Shown piece by piece: positions 1-11,600 of a DNA stretch of 64,000 bases. The first letter of the stretch is position 1; every line of letters begins with the position of its first letter. The position numbers and the translations under genes are program-made. Location of the stretch: NCBI GenBank assembly GCA_963920705.1, contig OY987237.1, positions 9,888,601 to 9,952,600 of the forward strand. The letters are read 5' to 3'. Source of the stretch: Odiellus spinosus (lineage: Eukaryota; Arthropoda; Arachnida; Opiliones; Phalangiidae). Under the pieces are notes generated by a model, which did no database searches, was not told where the DNA came from, and saw only the letters and a list, made by a program, of their open reading frames with translations.

Positions 1-1376
1 TAAAACGGATTTCAAGACTGGCGACAACTTGAAAATGCCCCTAATGATTTGTAACGTTAGAGACCTTTATTTATTATAAATCCATCAAAAAACTTACCAT
101 GTTTAAAAGTTTCTTTGTCTGACCCGTCAAGGATGGCTGAAATATTTTGAACTTCATGTCAGAGTGGATTCGAGATTTTAAAATTACCGTAATATTGGAA
201 ATTGATGAATTACACGGTAACTTACCGTCTCACGGTTTAAACGTTTTAATTTGTTATTTTAAACGCGAAATTTCTACTTTAGATATGATATCCAGTCAGG
301 GTTATTGAAAGATGATTTAATTCTCTAGGGTTGAAAAATTCATTTTTAAACCGTCTTGTTTTTCTAGTCAGTTTTGGGATATAGGCGACGAAGACGAAGA
401 GTTGACGATAATCCTCTTTGCTTCAGCTCTTCTTTTGTACCTTATGGATATGTACTGAATATAGAAAATCTTACCTTCCTCTCGAGCATCTCGCTCCCAT
501 CACCTTTCGTTAAAATGCTCTTGGTCTTCTCGTCTTTAAGTTTAATTCAAAAGGCTCCTCTTGTCTAGCACGGGTGATAGAAAAAAAAATCCAGGGTTCT
601 TTTTAGTAATTAATGGGATTGGCCAAGCTAGGACGTGATTTTCGCTCTCTACTTCTTCGCTTCGCTTTAAAGGGATAATAAAGATGGAGGAACAAGATAT
701 TTGTAATCGATTTAAAGCTTTGAAACAAAGACCTAGGAAATGCCAACTCCATACATTGTTGAGATTTTGGCCAAATCACTACGCTTCGAATTGCCTCGAA
801 AAAATAATTTAGGTTCACATTAAAAATACAATTATTTGCTTGAGATAATTATTCGCCATTCTCTGAAAATTTTTCCAACCACTCTAAGCCTTTGTTTTGG
901 CCAACCCGATGATCTCTCATAGCAAAGGCTTAAAATAAAAGTTCATAATAGGCAAGTTAGTCTTCATTTCGCTCCATAAAAAGTTTCATCCAACGCTAAA
1001 AAGGAAAAGCGTATTTTAACACTTCCAATCGATAAACTTTGCATGTTTTTCGGATTCATTATCCTTTTAAGAAAACCTTCTTACTAAAAACCAAAGTTTA
1101 ATTAAACTCTGATTCATTTTTTTAAGCTTTTTCAATGAGTGTTAAGTTTCGTGGGTTTTTTGCGGAAGAAGTTAATAAATAACCTACATTTTTTTCAAGA
1201 GTACAAAAATTATATTTAGTTTTGCAATTTGTATGTATGAAGGGAAAACCACAAGAGATGACGTCAATAAGCCTACATCTTTTTACCGCTGCCCCTATCC
1301 CAATTAAGTTTATTTCTCGAAACAGCAATTTCTATAGTTCAACTACTGTAACATCTATCATAAAACTCATTATATA
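1..1376. other. AT-rich stretch, nothing recognised
   Basis: I see no gene, RNA or repeat family here. Open frames are at most about 71 codons on either strand and have no recognisable motif. Confidence 0.5.
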
Positions 1377-2255
1377 GTTATTACCATTTTAAGATGAGGG
1401 TAATTTTTGGAAATTTGGCTCGATTTCAAGCAGTGGCGAGGCATCTTTTTCGAGTGGCGAGGCATCTTTTTCGAGTGGCGAGGCATCTTTTTCGAGTGGC
1501 GAGGCATCTTTTTCGAGTGGTGAGGCATCTTTTTCGAGTGGCGAGGCATCTTTTTCGAGTGGCGAGGCATCTTTTTCGAGTGGCGAGGCATCTTTTTCGA
1601 GTGGCGAGGCATCTTTTTCGAGTGGCGAGGCATCTTTTTCGAGTGGCGAGGCATCTTTTTCGAGTGGCGAGGCATCTTTTTCGAGTGGCGAGGCATCTTT
1701 TTCGAGTGGCGAGGCATCTTTTTCGAGTGGCGAGGCATCTTTTTCGAGTGGCGAGGCATCTTTTTCGAGTGGCGAGGCATCTTTTTCGAGTGGCGAGGCA
1801 TCTTTTTCGAGTGGCGAGGCATCTTTTTCGAGTGGCGAGGCATCTTTTTCGAGTGGCGAGGCATCTTTTTCGAGTGGCGAGGCATCTTTTTCGAGTGGCG
1901 AGGCATCTTTTTCGAGTGGCGAGGCATCTTTTTCGAGTGGCGAGGCATCTTTTTCGAGTGGCGAGGCATCTTTTTCGAGTGGCGAGGCATCTTTTTCGAG
2001 TGGCGAGGCATCTTTTTCGAGTGGCGAGGCATCTTTTTCGAGTGGCGAGGCATCTTTTTCGAGTGGCGAGGCATCTTTTTCGAGTGGCGAGGCATCTTTT
2101 TCGAGTGGCGAGGCATCTTTTTCGAGTGGCGAGGCATCTTTTTCGAGTGGCGAGGCATCTTTTTCGAGTGGCGAGGCATCTTTTTCGAGTGGCGAGGCAG
2201 GATTTTATTAGTTTAAAATAATCTGGTGAAGATATCCTTTCTAGTGGTGCAATCG
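1377..2255 (+). mobile_element. R4 element copy A, carrying an expanded 21-bp minisatellite
   Basis: The left flank (1380-1432) and right flank (2200-2250) of the minisatellite align with copy B at 2293-2428 and with the reverse copy at about 24062-24178. Shared pieces include CCATTTTAAGATNAGGGTAA on the left and ATCCTTTCTAGTGGTGCAA on the right. The array at 1433-2199 therefore sits inside a short dispersed element rather than in unique DNA. No terminal inverted repeat was recognised, so the element class is unknown. Confidence 0.7.
1433..2199. repeat. 21-bp minisatellite, about 36.5 near-identical units
   Basis: The unit is GTGGCGAGGCATCTTTTTCG plus A. The array is 767 bp, or 36.5 units. 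By eye the only variant is a C-to-T change at 1521 in the fifth unit. Because 21 is divisible by three and no frame has a stop, both strands read open: a VARHLFR heptad on the plus strand (1394-2221) and MPRHSKK on the minus strand (1370-2179). These frames are a consequence of the repeat and I do not call them genes. The uniformity indicates recent expansion or strong homogenisation. Confidence 0.97.
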
Positions 2256-2292
2256 ATTTAAACCTATGAGGCTGTAAATAAAAGTTAGGTCC

Positions 2293-2428
2293 ATTTTAAG
2301 ATTAGGGTAATATTAAAAAGTTTTCTCAATTTCAATTAATAGCTAATCATCTTTATCGAGTGGCGAGGCAGCATTTTATTATTTTCAAATAATCTAGGGA
2401 AGGTATCCTTTCTAGTGGTGCAAGGAGA
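2293..2428 (+). mobile_element. R4 element copy B, unexpanded
   Basis: This aligns with both flanks of the minisatellite but carries only about one and a half 21-bp units (2341-2371), ending in GAGTGGCGAGGCAGC. It shows the probable pre-expansion state of copy A, directly downstream of it in the same orientation. Confidence 0.7.
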
Positions 2429-2429
2429 T

Positions 2430-2515
2430 TCTAAAGATATGGGTTATTTGTAGATTTTTGCTCGATTTCTATCAGTGGAGAAACATCTTTATCGAGTGGC
2501 AGAGGCTCGCTTTAA
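2430..2515 (+). mobile_element. R4 element copy C, partial
   Basis: This contains TTTTTGCTCGATTTCTATCA, then GTGGAGAAACATCTTTATCG, then AGTGGCAGAGGC. It matches the left half and seed region of copies A and B and of the reverse copy near 24.1 kb. It makes a third R4 segment in tandem with A and B. Confidence 0.6.
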
Positions 2516-3116
2516 TAATTTACCACCGCAAAGCAATTTTTCGGCCCAAAATCTCTTGGTGGAATTAAGCCATAACAAATCCTCAAATTTGCTATGCCTG
2601 TTTTAGAGCCGAAATATATTTCGAAATTTCATTTTCGAAATATACAAAAAAAATTTCCAATATTTAGTACGGTCCAAATATATAGAGATATCGAAACTTC
2701 TGTTTATTTTATACTTGGAGGTAATCTTTTGTAGGGATTAAGCTTTCGCTATAAATCCGATTAAGGGATCTAATTATCTTCCTCGTAATCCTGATGACGG
2801 AAGATTAGGGCTTACCCACGGATTTTCTACAAAGAATGCCACGTATGCACAGTCATAGCTTATCTCATATGTATTATGTAAGCTCAAATATTATATAAAA
2901 CTTGGAACTCTAGATTTTATATTCTTTTAAACTTTTAAAACTACAAAACTCCAAAATCTTTTTGTAGAGTATTATTGTTATTTTTTAGATTGAAATATCG
3001 AAGAAAAATAGAACGCGTTCTTTTTTTCCTTAGATTTTTTTTTTTTGTTTGTTTTTGTTACAAAGATGAAATTTTTATTTGGTTTTGCTTATAGAAATAT
3101 AATTATTTATATTTTA
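2516..3116. other. AT-rich stretch with T runs, no gene
   Basis: There is a T-rich tract at about 3024-3058 and a small palindromic patch (TATTTCGAAATTTC) near 2617. Nothing else is recognisable. Confidence 0.5.
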
Positions 3117-3118
3117 TT

Positions 3119-3262
3119 TAAAGGGTGAATGCAACCTTAAAACTAATGATTTTTTTATCGATTCCTTATCTTTTAAATAGGCCTAATCCAACAGTATAAT
3201 TAATTAAAAACAAATATTAGACTAGAAATTTTAAACCTTACCAGGAAAATAGGCTTGTCAAC
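3119..3262 (+). mobile_element. R1 MITE, left-half fragment
   Basis: This begins TTTAAAGGGTGAATGCAACC and continues through ATCGATTCCTTATC and AAATAGGCCTAATCCA to GGAAAATAGGCTTG. It matches the left arm of the complete R1 element at 58628-58988. The right arm is not found. Confidence 0.75.
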
Positions 3263-4906
3263 CTAATTCTAATTTTCCCGCCTTTTTCAATTGTCTTGAT
3301 TAGTGGCCCATTTCTCCATTACCTCGTGCCATCATTGATTGTTGCAAAATAGTAACATCATAAACTATATTAAATTAAACCCTCATTAACTTGTGTTCAA
3401 TCTTGTCAAGGGAGTTTTTTTCTAAGCTTTGAAATTTAACGTTATATCCGCCACTTAACTCCATTTGAACAAAAGTATATCAACGTACTTCGTTGATGAT
3501 ATCATCGAACGCTTCCTTCCCCTCTATTTCCTTTAGATATTATTTAAGATAAATAAAATACCCTTCCTTCAACAATAGATCGATAAAAGGCACCTCATTT
3601 CTACATGATAGAGCTCGTTTAATGAGAACATTAATATTTTACATGAAGTTTTAATGTTTTATTTTTCTATGTAGCGTATAGTATAAGTCTCCCCAAAAAG
3701 CCGCGCTATCCAATGTCTTTGATATAATGGATCATTTTCCCCTTATTTTAGCTACAGCCAATAATATATTATTGCGTGGCTCATCTATTTTAGATCATTG
3801 ACGGCTGTAGTTGCGCTGGAATGTCTATATTTCCTTATAGCCTAGCCCAAAATAAAGCAGTCCATCGTAGAAGTGACTTAAAGGTCCTAATCTTCTCTAG
3901 AATGTTCCCCTTGAAAATCATTTTCCCTTAAGCACTCGTCAATGTTTTGACTATACAAATGTGTAGCTAACGTTGTCTGCTAAGCGAAGAAAAGAGATTT
4001 TAAAGGGGCTTTAAGTGAAAAGAGTCGGGCACCACCAAATTTGAGGAAAATGCTTACTGCATCTGCCATGGACATTTCTATTGTGATTATACGTGTATAT
4101 CATATACATTAAAGCATTAATAAATAATTTTTCGGTATTTCTTAATTATATTAAAATCCCACATGGATACCTAATGGTTTTTGTCGGGAACTGGTTCACA
4201 ATTGATTAATTAATCAGTAAACATAACCGTGTGGGCCTTGAAGTTTAATTTAAAATTATATCAAATAAACATTAACTTTTAAAACATGTAGACACGTTAT
4301 GTTCGGATTTTTCCTATTATTAAAGATTAAGCCTACTTGTTTTCTCTATTCTACTCAAGAATATTCTGGCTCTATGCCTTCGGTTTCCCGTACCATATTC
4401 TATACTCTTTCCAGCTATAGGGCTTTTCCCGGGAGCTAATAAATCATTTTAGAATCCGGTGAAAGCCACCTACTCGGGGGAATATACCTTACCGTGTTTT
4501 GCGTTATAGCTTTTTAATGATGTTTTTTCTTTTATTTTATTTTTTTCTTCTTTGACAAAGGTTCAGCCTTTAGTGTCTTTGTTCAACAATCTAAATTTCT
4601 CATTTTGATTGTGTATATATAATTTAAAATGTATACGATGTTTTCCAACAATTTATTCTTCTTGATGCCAGTTGAAATATATATACATACAGGTATATTT
4701 ACTAGAATAATTTAAGAGAACATGAATTACTAGCATATCATTTTTTGAAATATCTTTAACAATTGAGTGTCTATCCGCTTCAGGCTCATTTATTATGTAG
4801 TACAAAATATTTAAAACTAAATTATTATATTTTAAAAGTTCTATATAATTTAGATTATATTTTTAGTCTAAAGTTTTTCTTCAAACTCGACCTCGCTTAG
4901 CATGCT
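3263..4906. other. Non-coding stretch, nothing recognised
   Basis: No repeat family, gene or RNA is recognised over about 1.6 kb. A TTAAAGGGGC motif near 4000 resembles a MITE end, but no partner end was found. Confidence 0.4.
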
Positions 4907-5126
4907 CATAAAGGGAAGGTTGAGATTAAATGAAGTGACTGATTCTGATCCAAAAATGTAATATGTTTGCGTAGTTAAACATTAATTTTAAATGTTTCTG
5001 AATTTTAGAAAAAAAATTGAAAAGTTATTTTTTTTTTGGCATCTGAATCTTTTCTCAATTTTAGAACGATGCAGAGACATTTCCCGAATTTATAAAATTT
5101 ACTTTTCCACTTCAACCTCCCTTTAT
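4907..5126 (+). mobile_element. R6 MITE, diverged copy
   Basis: The left end ATAAAGGGAAGGTTGAGATT pairs with the right end CTTCAACCTCCCTTTAT. The interior near the right end, AGAGACATTTCCCGAATTTA, matches the right half of the copy at 21203-21591. The outer bases read ATAA and TTAT instead of TTAA, so the copy is mutated. Confidence 0.7.
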
Positions 5127-5660
5127 AGCTGATAAGATATTTGGGCATTATGATTTTACACTAAGCAACAAAGGCCTATGAATTTTCTATCTAATCAAAG
5201 ACACGACTATACTTTAGTATCGCTACGATTTGTATTCTCTCAATTTGTAAGCAAATATATTCGAAATTCCTCGTTTTAAAAGCGTATTGCCGTAGAGCGG
5301 TCTAACATTTTAAAGTCATTATATTTTAAAATTATTCGTTAGTTGTGCAAATTCGGCGTTAACGTAAGAGGGAGCAAAATTCGACTATCGTCGACCTTAA
5401 TTGAAATATTCTCTTTTATCTGTATTAGCTATACATTTATGCAAAGTCAACGCCACGAATGTAAAGGACATTGTAATATGATCCTATATGTTTCAGCGCC
5501 CCTGTTTGAGGTAGAATCAATCCATTGTAAATTTTACATAGATATCTTTCATTTCAGACCTATTTTGGCCTACTTTCTCATCGTTTTTAAAGTTTTTTTT
5601 TTCACCTGTGTGTTAAACTTGAGTGCTACACTCCCAGACAGTTCCATAGGTACCAATAAA
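5127..5660. other. Non-coding stretch, nothing recognised
   Basis: The longest frame, 118 codons starting at 5343 on the plus strand, shows no family signature and ends in the adjoining R11 element. I do not call it a gene. Confidence 0.4.
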
Positions 5661-5819
5661 CAGGGTCGGATTAAACGATCAAAGATATGCTCCCCCTAAT
5701 TTGAGAATCAAACTCGATCCGACATTCGTTTCGCCTTTGCTCAAAGGATTTTATTTCAGTGCTCCCCAAATAGCTTTGCTCCCATTCAGAGGCCTTGTCC
5801 CCTGGCCCTCCCCCGCCCT
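5661..5819 (+). mobile_element. R11 element, hAT-like ends
   Basis: This starts CAGGGTCGGATTAAACGATC and ends in CTGGCCCTCCCCCGCCCT, a GC-rich end in an AT-rich region. The left end matches 31257, which reads CAGGGCCGGATTAAGCGATT, and both copies share a CCCCCTAAT-TGA segment. CAGGG-type termini are common in hAT transposons, but I could not identify an 8-bp target duplication. The 159-bp length implies a non-autonomous element. Confidence 0.55.
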
Positions 5820-6859
5820 AAATGACCAGAACCCAAGAAACCTTGAGGTTGACCATTTCATTAAAATATTACGCGATTACGTAATTGATTACGTAACTTA
5901 TCACTTGTTTACAGCCCAGTTACACCGACTACGAAAAAAATAAACACCACACCATAATTAGGAAAGACTGCCCACAAGTTACGTAAAAAATCACTAGCCT
6001 ACACGTTAATTTTCGTGATTCTTGTTCTTTAAATCTGCACTTCTAACACTCTTAGATATATATGCAAATTTGGAGGATTGAATAAATATAGGTGTAATTG
6101 TGTAGAGGGTTTTCGTTTCGCTTATCTCGTAATATACATATATTCTTGATGATACCACTCTCTAAGTATACTACCCCACCCCTTGTTGTGAAATAATTAT
6201 GATTTTAAAATTCTTTAACGGATGTTAACCTAGGCTTATACCGTAATTTAAATAATATACTGCTAGAATTCTTTATTCAGATTACTTTCCGTTATATAAA
6301 ATAATTAAAATTAAATATACCATATAGAAAACTGATAGTGGAATGAAAATTATTTAGTTATATTTGCTATTCTAATTTGCGCCTGCGTGGAAATGTTCGG
6401 TCTATTGTACTTAAATGATCGCATTAAAGCCAACCATCAAGGGAAAGAATAATATTACGTAATTGAAATATTACTGGTTAAATATATGGTCGATTTACAA
6501 TTGTTTGCTATGTTTAATCTAAAAATACTTATCGGTTATAATTATTTAATTCTATACATATGTATATTTTAGTGTTCAGGTTGAACGGGAGCTAATAATT
6601 TGCAAAGTCTGCTCTTTCCGACAAAGAGAATGGACGCTCCCATTAAATTAGACTATCATTTTCAGCTGAAAAGATATTTTAAAATGGATAAATTTAATTT
6701 AAAAGTTATCGCAACAGTATTTATATAGTCCCTAGTAGGTAAGAAGCTTTTTACCATAACGGCCCGATTTTGAGAACCGCTGACCTATCCACAAATAATT
6801 TTGTGTGCAGATTCGGAATATAAATTCGAGACTATTAAATTTTTAGGTCATGGTTACCC
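5820..6859. other. AT-rich stretch, nothing recognised
   Basis: No gene or repeat family is visible. There are scattered short AT palindromes only. Confidence 0.45.
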
Positions 6860-7450
6860 TTTAAAGTGAGACTGACACCATTTTTTCGAATGCCTATGGA
6901 TTATTTATTTCGTTTTATCATGCTATTAAAACATCATATTCAAAATTTTAAACCTCTGGGTTTAGGTGTTCTTAAGAAACTTCAATATGAAAATTTCAAA
7001 ATATATAGTTATTTTTTATGTATGACGTAGATAATTATCTTGAGAAATGTAAGACTTCCTGTATTAAGTAGTTTCACGAAAAGACCTTATCACGTGCCCG
7101 AATGCGGGAGAATCTACTGTAGGCTCTCCAATAGCAACGTGACCATAGCCATGGTCGTAGTATTACGGGGAATTTTTATTATAAAAATTTGGAAAATGGC
7201 GATTATAAATTATATATTTTTAGTGTCATGGTAGTTTTTTCCGAGGGGTCAGACACAAGAGAGTGCTTTAAGAGTTCGAACTCTTATGAACTCTTGAGTT
7301 CAGCTTTGATAGTGCAAAGAGTTTGAAAATTTTGTACACCTGAGTTCGCGAGTGTCTGCCCCCTTGATTTATATATATAATTCAATCGTTTTCCAACGAT
7401 CTTTCTGAAAATGCTACTCAATTTCCATTTTTGAGTTCAGCCTGGCTATA
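6860..7450 (+). mobile_element. R2 MITE interrupted by an R3 element
   Basis: The left part runs from CTTTAAAGTGAGACTGACAC to about 7244 and aligns with the complete R2 at 40935-41272. Shared blocks include TTTTTTCGAATGCC, TTCCTGTATTAAGTAG, TATCACGTGCC and GGGGAATTTTTATTATAAAA. After the R3 insert at 7245-7363, R2 resumes near 7411 with AATGCTACTCAATTTCCATT, against AATGCTACCTAAGTTCCATT at 41217. The right end is decayed. Confidence 0.75.
7245..7363 (+). mobile_element. R3 MITE nested in R2
   Basis: The ends are GGGGTCAGACAC and GTGTCTGCCCCC, imperfect inverted repeats over 119 bp. The interior is rich in GAGTTC/GAACTC motifs and matches 20077-20238 in reverse. It interrupts the R2 copy and is therefore younger than that R2. 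Confidence 0.75.
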
Positions 7451-8105
7451 AATAAACACTAAGATCTGTATCCCTCAATTTCGCATTCGAAAAATATAAT
7501 GTAATATTTTAGGTATATTATATGACACGGTTAGTTTATTAAAAATGAAAAGCATGTAATGCGACGAAAATGCAAAATATTCAAGGGACTGCGTACCTTT
7601 CATATAGTCAACAAAGAGATCCGAGTTCGCGGTGACTACTTTTTACCGTATTACGTTTAATATTATGTAACAATCCACCTCAAGTTCTAGCTATTTTACT
7701 AACTTGTCTAGAACAGAAGTATATATTATCCATTTTCGCATTAAAGAGAGGTCTAGCTCTTTTATATTAGTTTTATTAACCGCGCGTCGCTTTAATTCCC
7801 GACGCTGTTTCACGCTACATTATTTTCACGTTATTATTGAGGATAATTAAGAAAGGGAGGTTCAGCGTGCAAGCTGGGAACAGTAGCACAAGTCTCTATA
7901 TGTACCTATATATTTTATATCGTTCTATGTCCTCTCTCTCTCTCGGGGTGTTCGTAAAAATTAAATTTGTCCCTCTATGAGCAAATTTTGAGGAGTGCAG
8001 TTTATTACGGGATTTATTACTAAGAGTACATACGTAGCTAAACGATGCGCGGCTTATTTAAATTGTCCCTACAAGGACAAGTACCAAAAATGTATTTTAT
8101 TTTTA
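7451..8105. other. Non-coding stretch with a short CT run
   Basis: There is a CT dinucleotide run near 7931-7944. No gene or family is recognised. Confidence 0.45.
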
Positions 8106-8448
8106 TTATAGGGAGAATGCAACCTAACAAATGAATTTTTATCCATTCTTTATCGTTTAAATAGGCCTAATCCACCAGTAAAATTTAAAACTTACCCGGA
8201 AAATGAGCTTAGCTAGTCAGCTACCAGTCGAATGTTATTGGAAATCCCATGGAGATTTTGCCCAACGACTGGCTTTTGCTCATTGGTCGCTTAGCCTTCA
8301 ATGCAAAGAAATTGGGGCGAGATCTCCGTGAGACTTCCAATAACAATCGATTGGTTGGTTTCATTTCAATGGGAAGGAATTCCGGATCTCAATGAATGCA
8401 GCTAAGCCTATTTTCAGGGTAAATTTTAAATTTATTTCTAACTAGAGA
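8106..8448 (+). mobile_element. R1 MITE, right end lost
   Basis: This begins TTATAGGGAGAATGCAACCT and carries the R1 blocks TTATCGTTTAAATAGGCCTA and ACTTACCCGGAAAATGAGCT. After the centre it has the mirrored block CAGCTAAGCCTATTTTCAGG. The last part of the right arm, which should end CTCCCTTTAA, has decayed. Confidence 0.8.
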
Positions 8449-9350
8449 TCTCAGTCCTTTCCACTTAAACTCTCAAAAATGTGCTTTATTCTAATTATAA
8501 AATAGTCCAACTGTAGTATAGGTTATCCTTTATCATTGAACCTTTTTAAATATTTCATTCGCGTCGCTATTAAAACTGAAATAATAATCTAACCAGAAGT
8601 GTTTGAGTAACAGAGGCTTAGGTTTAACCATTATGCATAGTGTTTTTAATTACGTTTAGATTTTCGGTTAAACATATCATTAAATACTTGTATTATTCTA
8701 GTTTTAGAAAGTAAAAACCGTTTTCATTTGGCTGTGTTTGCGAACAGTTAGTTTTAAAAATCAGATAGTTTTCATTCTGATATGCGCAAAGTCTTATAAT
8801 TTTTGCGAAATATATTATAATTCTAAAAAATTTGAATCTGAATGATTACGTCACGTGATGAAGAACTAGTTGGTATACTTGGAGAGGAAATACATGAAGT
8901 TTCTCCGAACTCATTTTCATTTTGTATTTAATTATATCATCCTTATTCTTTTTTGAAGTCCTTTTTTAATCGCTAGACTTTCTCTTTAAAAGTTGATTTC
9001 GGAACCAAAAAAGAGTTTTCGTTTGGTGGTTGTATATGAGGTAAAACCAACAATCGAACGACAGCGTACATGCACTGCCACCTCGCGGATAGCTTTGTTA
9101 TGCCAAGGAGAATAATGATTACCCCGAATTCCCCTTTTTGTTTATCCAAGCTTTTCGCAAGATGTCTTTGCCAACCTTTCAAGCCTTCTACGTATCGTAA
9201 CCCTTTCCTGTACTCCGTAACGAAATATTTTCAATTCAGTGTTAAAATTTGAGAAATATAAGAAATAAAATATGTTTCTGTTAAGCCGCGTTCAGACTAT
9301 AACCAAATATTACCTGATTCATTAGTTCTGTTGGAATTACTCTCCAGGAG
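8449..9350. other. Non-coding stretch, nothing recognised
   Basis: No gene or repeat family is recognised. A short segment near 9285 (AAGCCGCGTTCAGACTATAA) resembles the end of an R5-type element but has no matching interior. Confidence 0.4.
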
Positions 9351-9373
9351 AAAAAAAAAAAAAAAAAAAAAAA
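9351..9373 (+). repeat. Poly-A tract, 23 nt
   Basis: This is an uninterrupted A run. No retroposon body or flanking target duplication was recognised beside it. Confidence 0.9.
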
Positions 9374-9397
9374 CAGATATAAAGTTGTGTCTGTATC

Positions 9398-9520
9398 TCT
9401 TTAAATGAGGCTGTCATCGTTTTTTTAAGGCCTTTGGATTATATTTATGGATTTTTCTTATATTTTAAAAACTCTTATATAGGTTAGAAACGTTTTTAAG
9501 TAACTTTAAAATATATATTT
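9398..9520 (+). mobile_element. R2 MITE, left-end fragment
   Basis: TTTAAATGAGGCTGTCATCG is followed by a T run and GGATTATATTTATGG, matching the first 60-100 bp of R2. Similarity then fades. Confidence 0.55.
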
Positions 9521-10454
9521 GATTCTTAACGACCATTTTCTTATAAAAGATGCGATTGTTGCCATTCAGTCCCAGAAGAAAATATTAATTATTTTTTTCA
9601 TAAGCTTTTCATCAGTTTTTAAGATTTATACATATACCACGCGAAAGAGATTAAGTTTCCTATTCATTGATGTTAGTAGGTATCTTAATAATGGCAAAGA
9701 TCTCGTTAGACTCATCTTTTAATTTGGGAATAAATGCATTTTTCTTAGAAATATAATTACAATGTCATCCCCTTTATCCATCATTATCGCGTATTTTAAT
9801 TAAACAAGCTGAAGATCTCTCCTTCTCTTCCAAATTTTCTCATTCCCGCGCTCTCTCTTCATTCCATGGTGTTGTTTTTAGTTTTGTCTTCGTCGTCTCA
9901 GTATCTCAAGTTTTCTCCTCTGGCTCATTCTTCGCTTGATGGATTTCCATCCTTTATCCCAATTTTCTGTTATTTCTCTTTCAATTCTTTTAGGCTTTCT
10001 TTCTGAAGAGGTTTCCTATATGAAATAAACATATCTCTGCTAGTTTAATGAGCGTAAATATTAAAAGGGAGTGAGGTTTCATACGTATTCATCTAGGAAA
10101 TGGCTGCGGTTTAATGATATCCAATAAAAATAATTAATGAAGAGTTTAGACTAGTTCGGATTAGCAAACTTTTGTTTTTAATAAATATATTAAAAAGATA
10201 AAAAATACGAGGAAACAGTGTGTGAACGAGCTTTGAAAATAGTTCTTCAGGTAAAGTTGGGAATAACCTCGAAGTTATGCTTTGACTTGTAGATGGATAG
10301 GTAGCCTTAGTTTGACTTAACTGCTAATTCGAGGTGAACCATTTAGCCATTACTTGGGGCGCTATAGCGGCATAAGGCGAACTTTCTCTTGGTGAAAATG
10401 GCAGGTAAATAAACCTACATGGGGTAATACGCGGGGTACTACACCGAGCGAACG
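9521..10454. other. Non-coding stretch, pyrimidine-rich patch
   Basis: About 9820-10010 is CT-rich. No gene, RNA or family is recognised. Confidence 0.4.
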
Positions 10455-10482
10455 TTTTTTTTTTTTTTTTTTTTTTTTTTTT
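10455..10482 (+). repeat. Poly-T tract, 28 nt
   Basis: The run is uninterrupted. Minus-strand frames across it encode runs of lysine and are spurious. It could be the A tail of a minus-strand retroposon, but no target duplication was found. Confidence 0.9.
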
Positions 10483-11454
10483 CGCCACTAGTAAGCGTTT
10501 CGCGGAAAAGCAAAGTGGTGTATTGTCTACCTTGGGTTTTATATTTACGCCTGTAAAAGTGTTCCACTTGCAGTGCATCCTGGTTATGGGTGAAGATGCC
10601 TTGTAGGAAATACATATATATTTTTGCACAGCTGACTGAAATTTTAATCATTTCTGAAGTGCTAACCCATTTTAGTTTTAAGTGAGGCTTTCGCGGATTT
10701 TTCATGAATTGCAAATAGAAATTGGCAAGATCTTTAAAAAATATTCAACATTCCCAGCAAGAGGCTAATTATACAAACAATTGGTTTTAGATTTTAAACT
10801 TTTTATCCACTATAAATAGCATAAAATTACCTTTCACAAATTAGGCCATTCTCAAAGTATCTTTCTATAATTATAAATGCAAGATAAACTAGATTATTTC
10901 TTATTTGAACAACTTTATATAATGAGACTTGATATAAACCTCAAAACATACTCTCCTTTCAACCAGCTAACACAATTTAATATTTATAAAATTTAATATA
11001 AAATAATATTAGACATATTCCTTAATTTAAATCGATAATTTTTTCATCCAAAACCTGAAATTGTAAATGTAAAAAAGCCCGCATAGATTTTATTTGTCTT
11101 AATACATTCGAATCTTGTGTTCTTGCATGAGAAGAGAAACCATGGCAACACGATATATATTTATATATATATCAATCCCCCTCTTCACTTCCGTTTCCCG
11201 TCTTCACCCTGTAAAGGGAGGGTTAAAAATAAATTTATTCTGATTATATATCCAAATAACAAATTTAAATACTTGAAGTGGACACGCAACCCGACTTAAT
11301 TCGTGCCTCTTCAAATTAATCTCGCGCTAATTAACACGTGAATTTCATTTTAAGGAATTGAAGAAAAATATCCCGGGGCTGTTTTACGTGCGCGTGACGT
11401 TACAATTGGTTTGAATTTCAATGTGCTCTTATATAGAATTGAAATTGTGTTACA
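10483..11454. other. Non-coding stretch, nothing recognised
   Basis: There is an AT microsatellite-like patch at about 11151-11171. No gene is recognised. Confidence 0.4.
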
Positions 11455-11600
11455 GTTGATGATGGGCGAGCGCGTTCTCTGAAAATAACCAATGAAATCG
11501 GCCCACCCAATGAGGAAAAGTCGCCCTATTTGGATCAAAATTGTCCAAATTTAGAAAATAAACGGAATTCAATGAAAGTGGAGGAAAGCCATTTTAAAAT
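11455..11600 (+). repeat. R8 diverged repeat, copy 1
   Basis: This shares with 16596-16765 the ordered blocks GATGGGC / GCCCATC, AAATCGGCCCACCCAATGA, GGAAAAGTC, TTTGGA-CAAAAT and CCAAATTT. It is a diverged dispersed repeat whose ends I could not define. Confidence 0.45.

Noticed and set aside
1370..2221. Overlapping 269- and 275-codon frames on opposite strands
   Set aside because: Both are the 21-bp minisatellite, whose period is a multiple of three with no stops in these frames.
9283..9310. R5 end (GCCGCGTTCAGACTATAA)
   Set aside because: Only the outermost bases match; no R5 interior follows.
10455..10482. Minus-strand retroposon with A tail
   Set aside because: No target-site duplication or second copy of the adjoining sequence was found.
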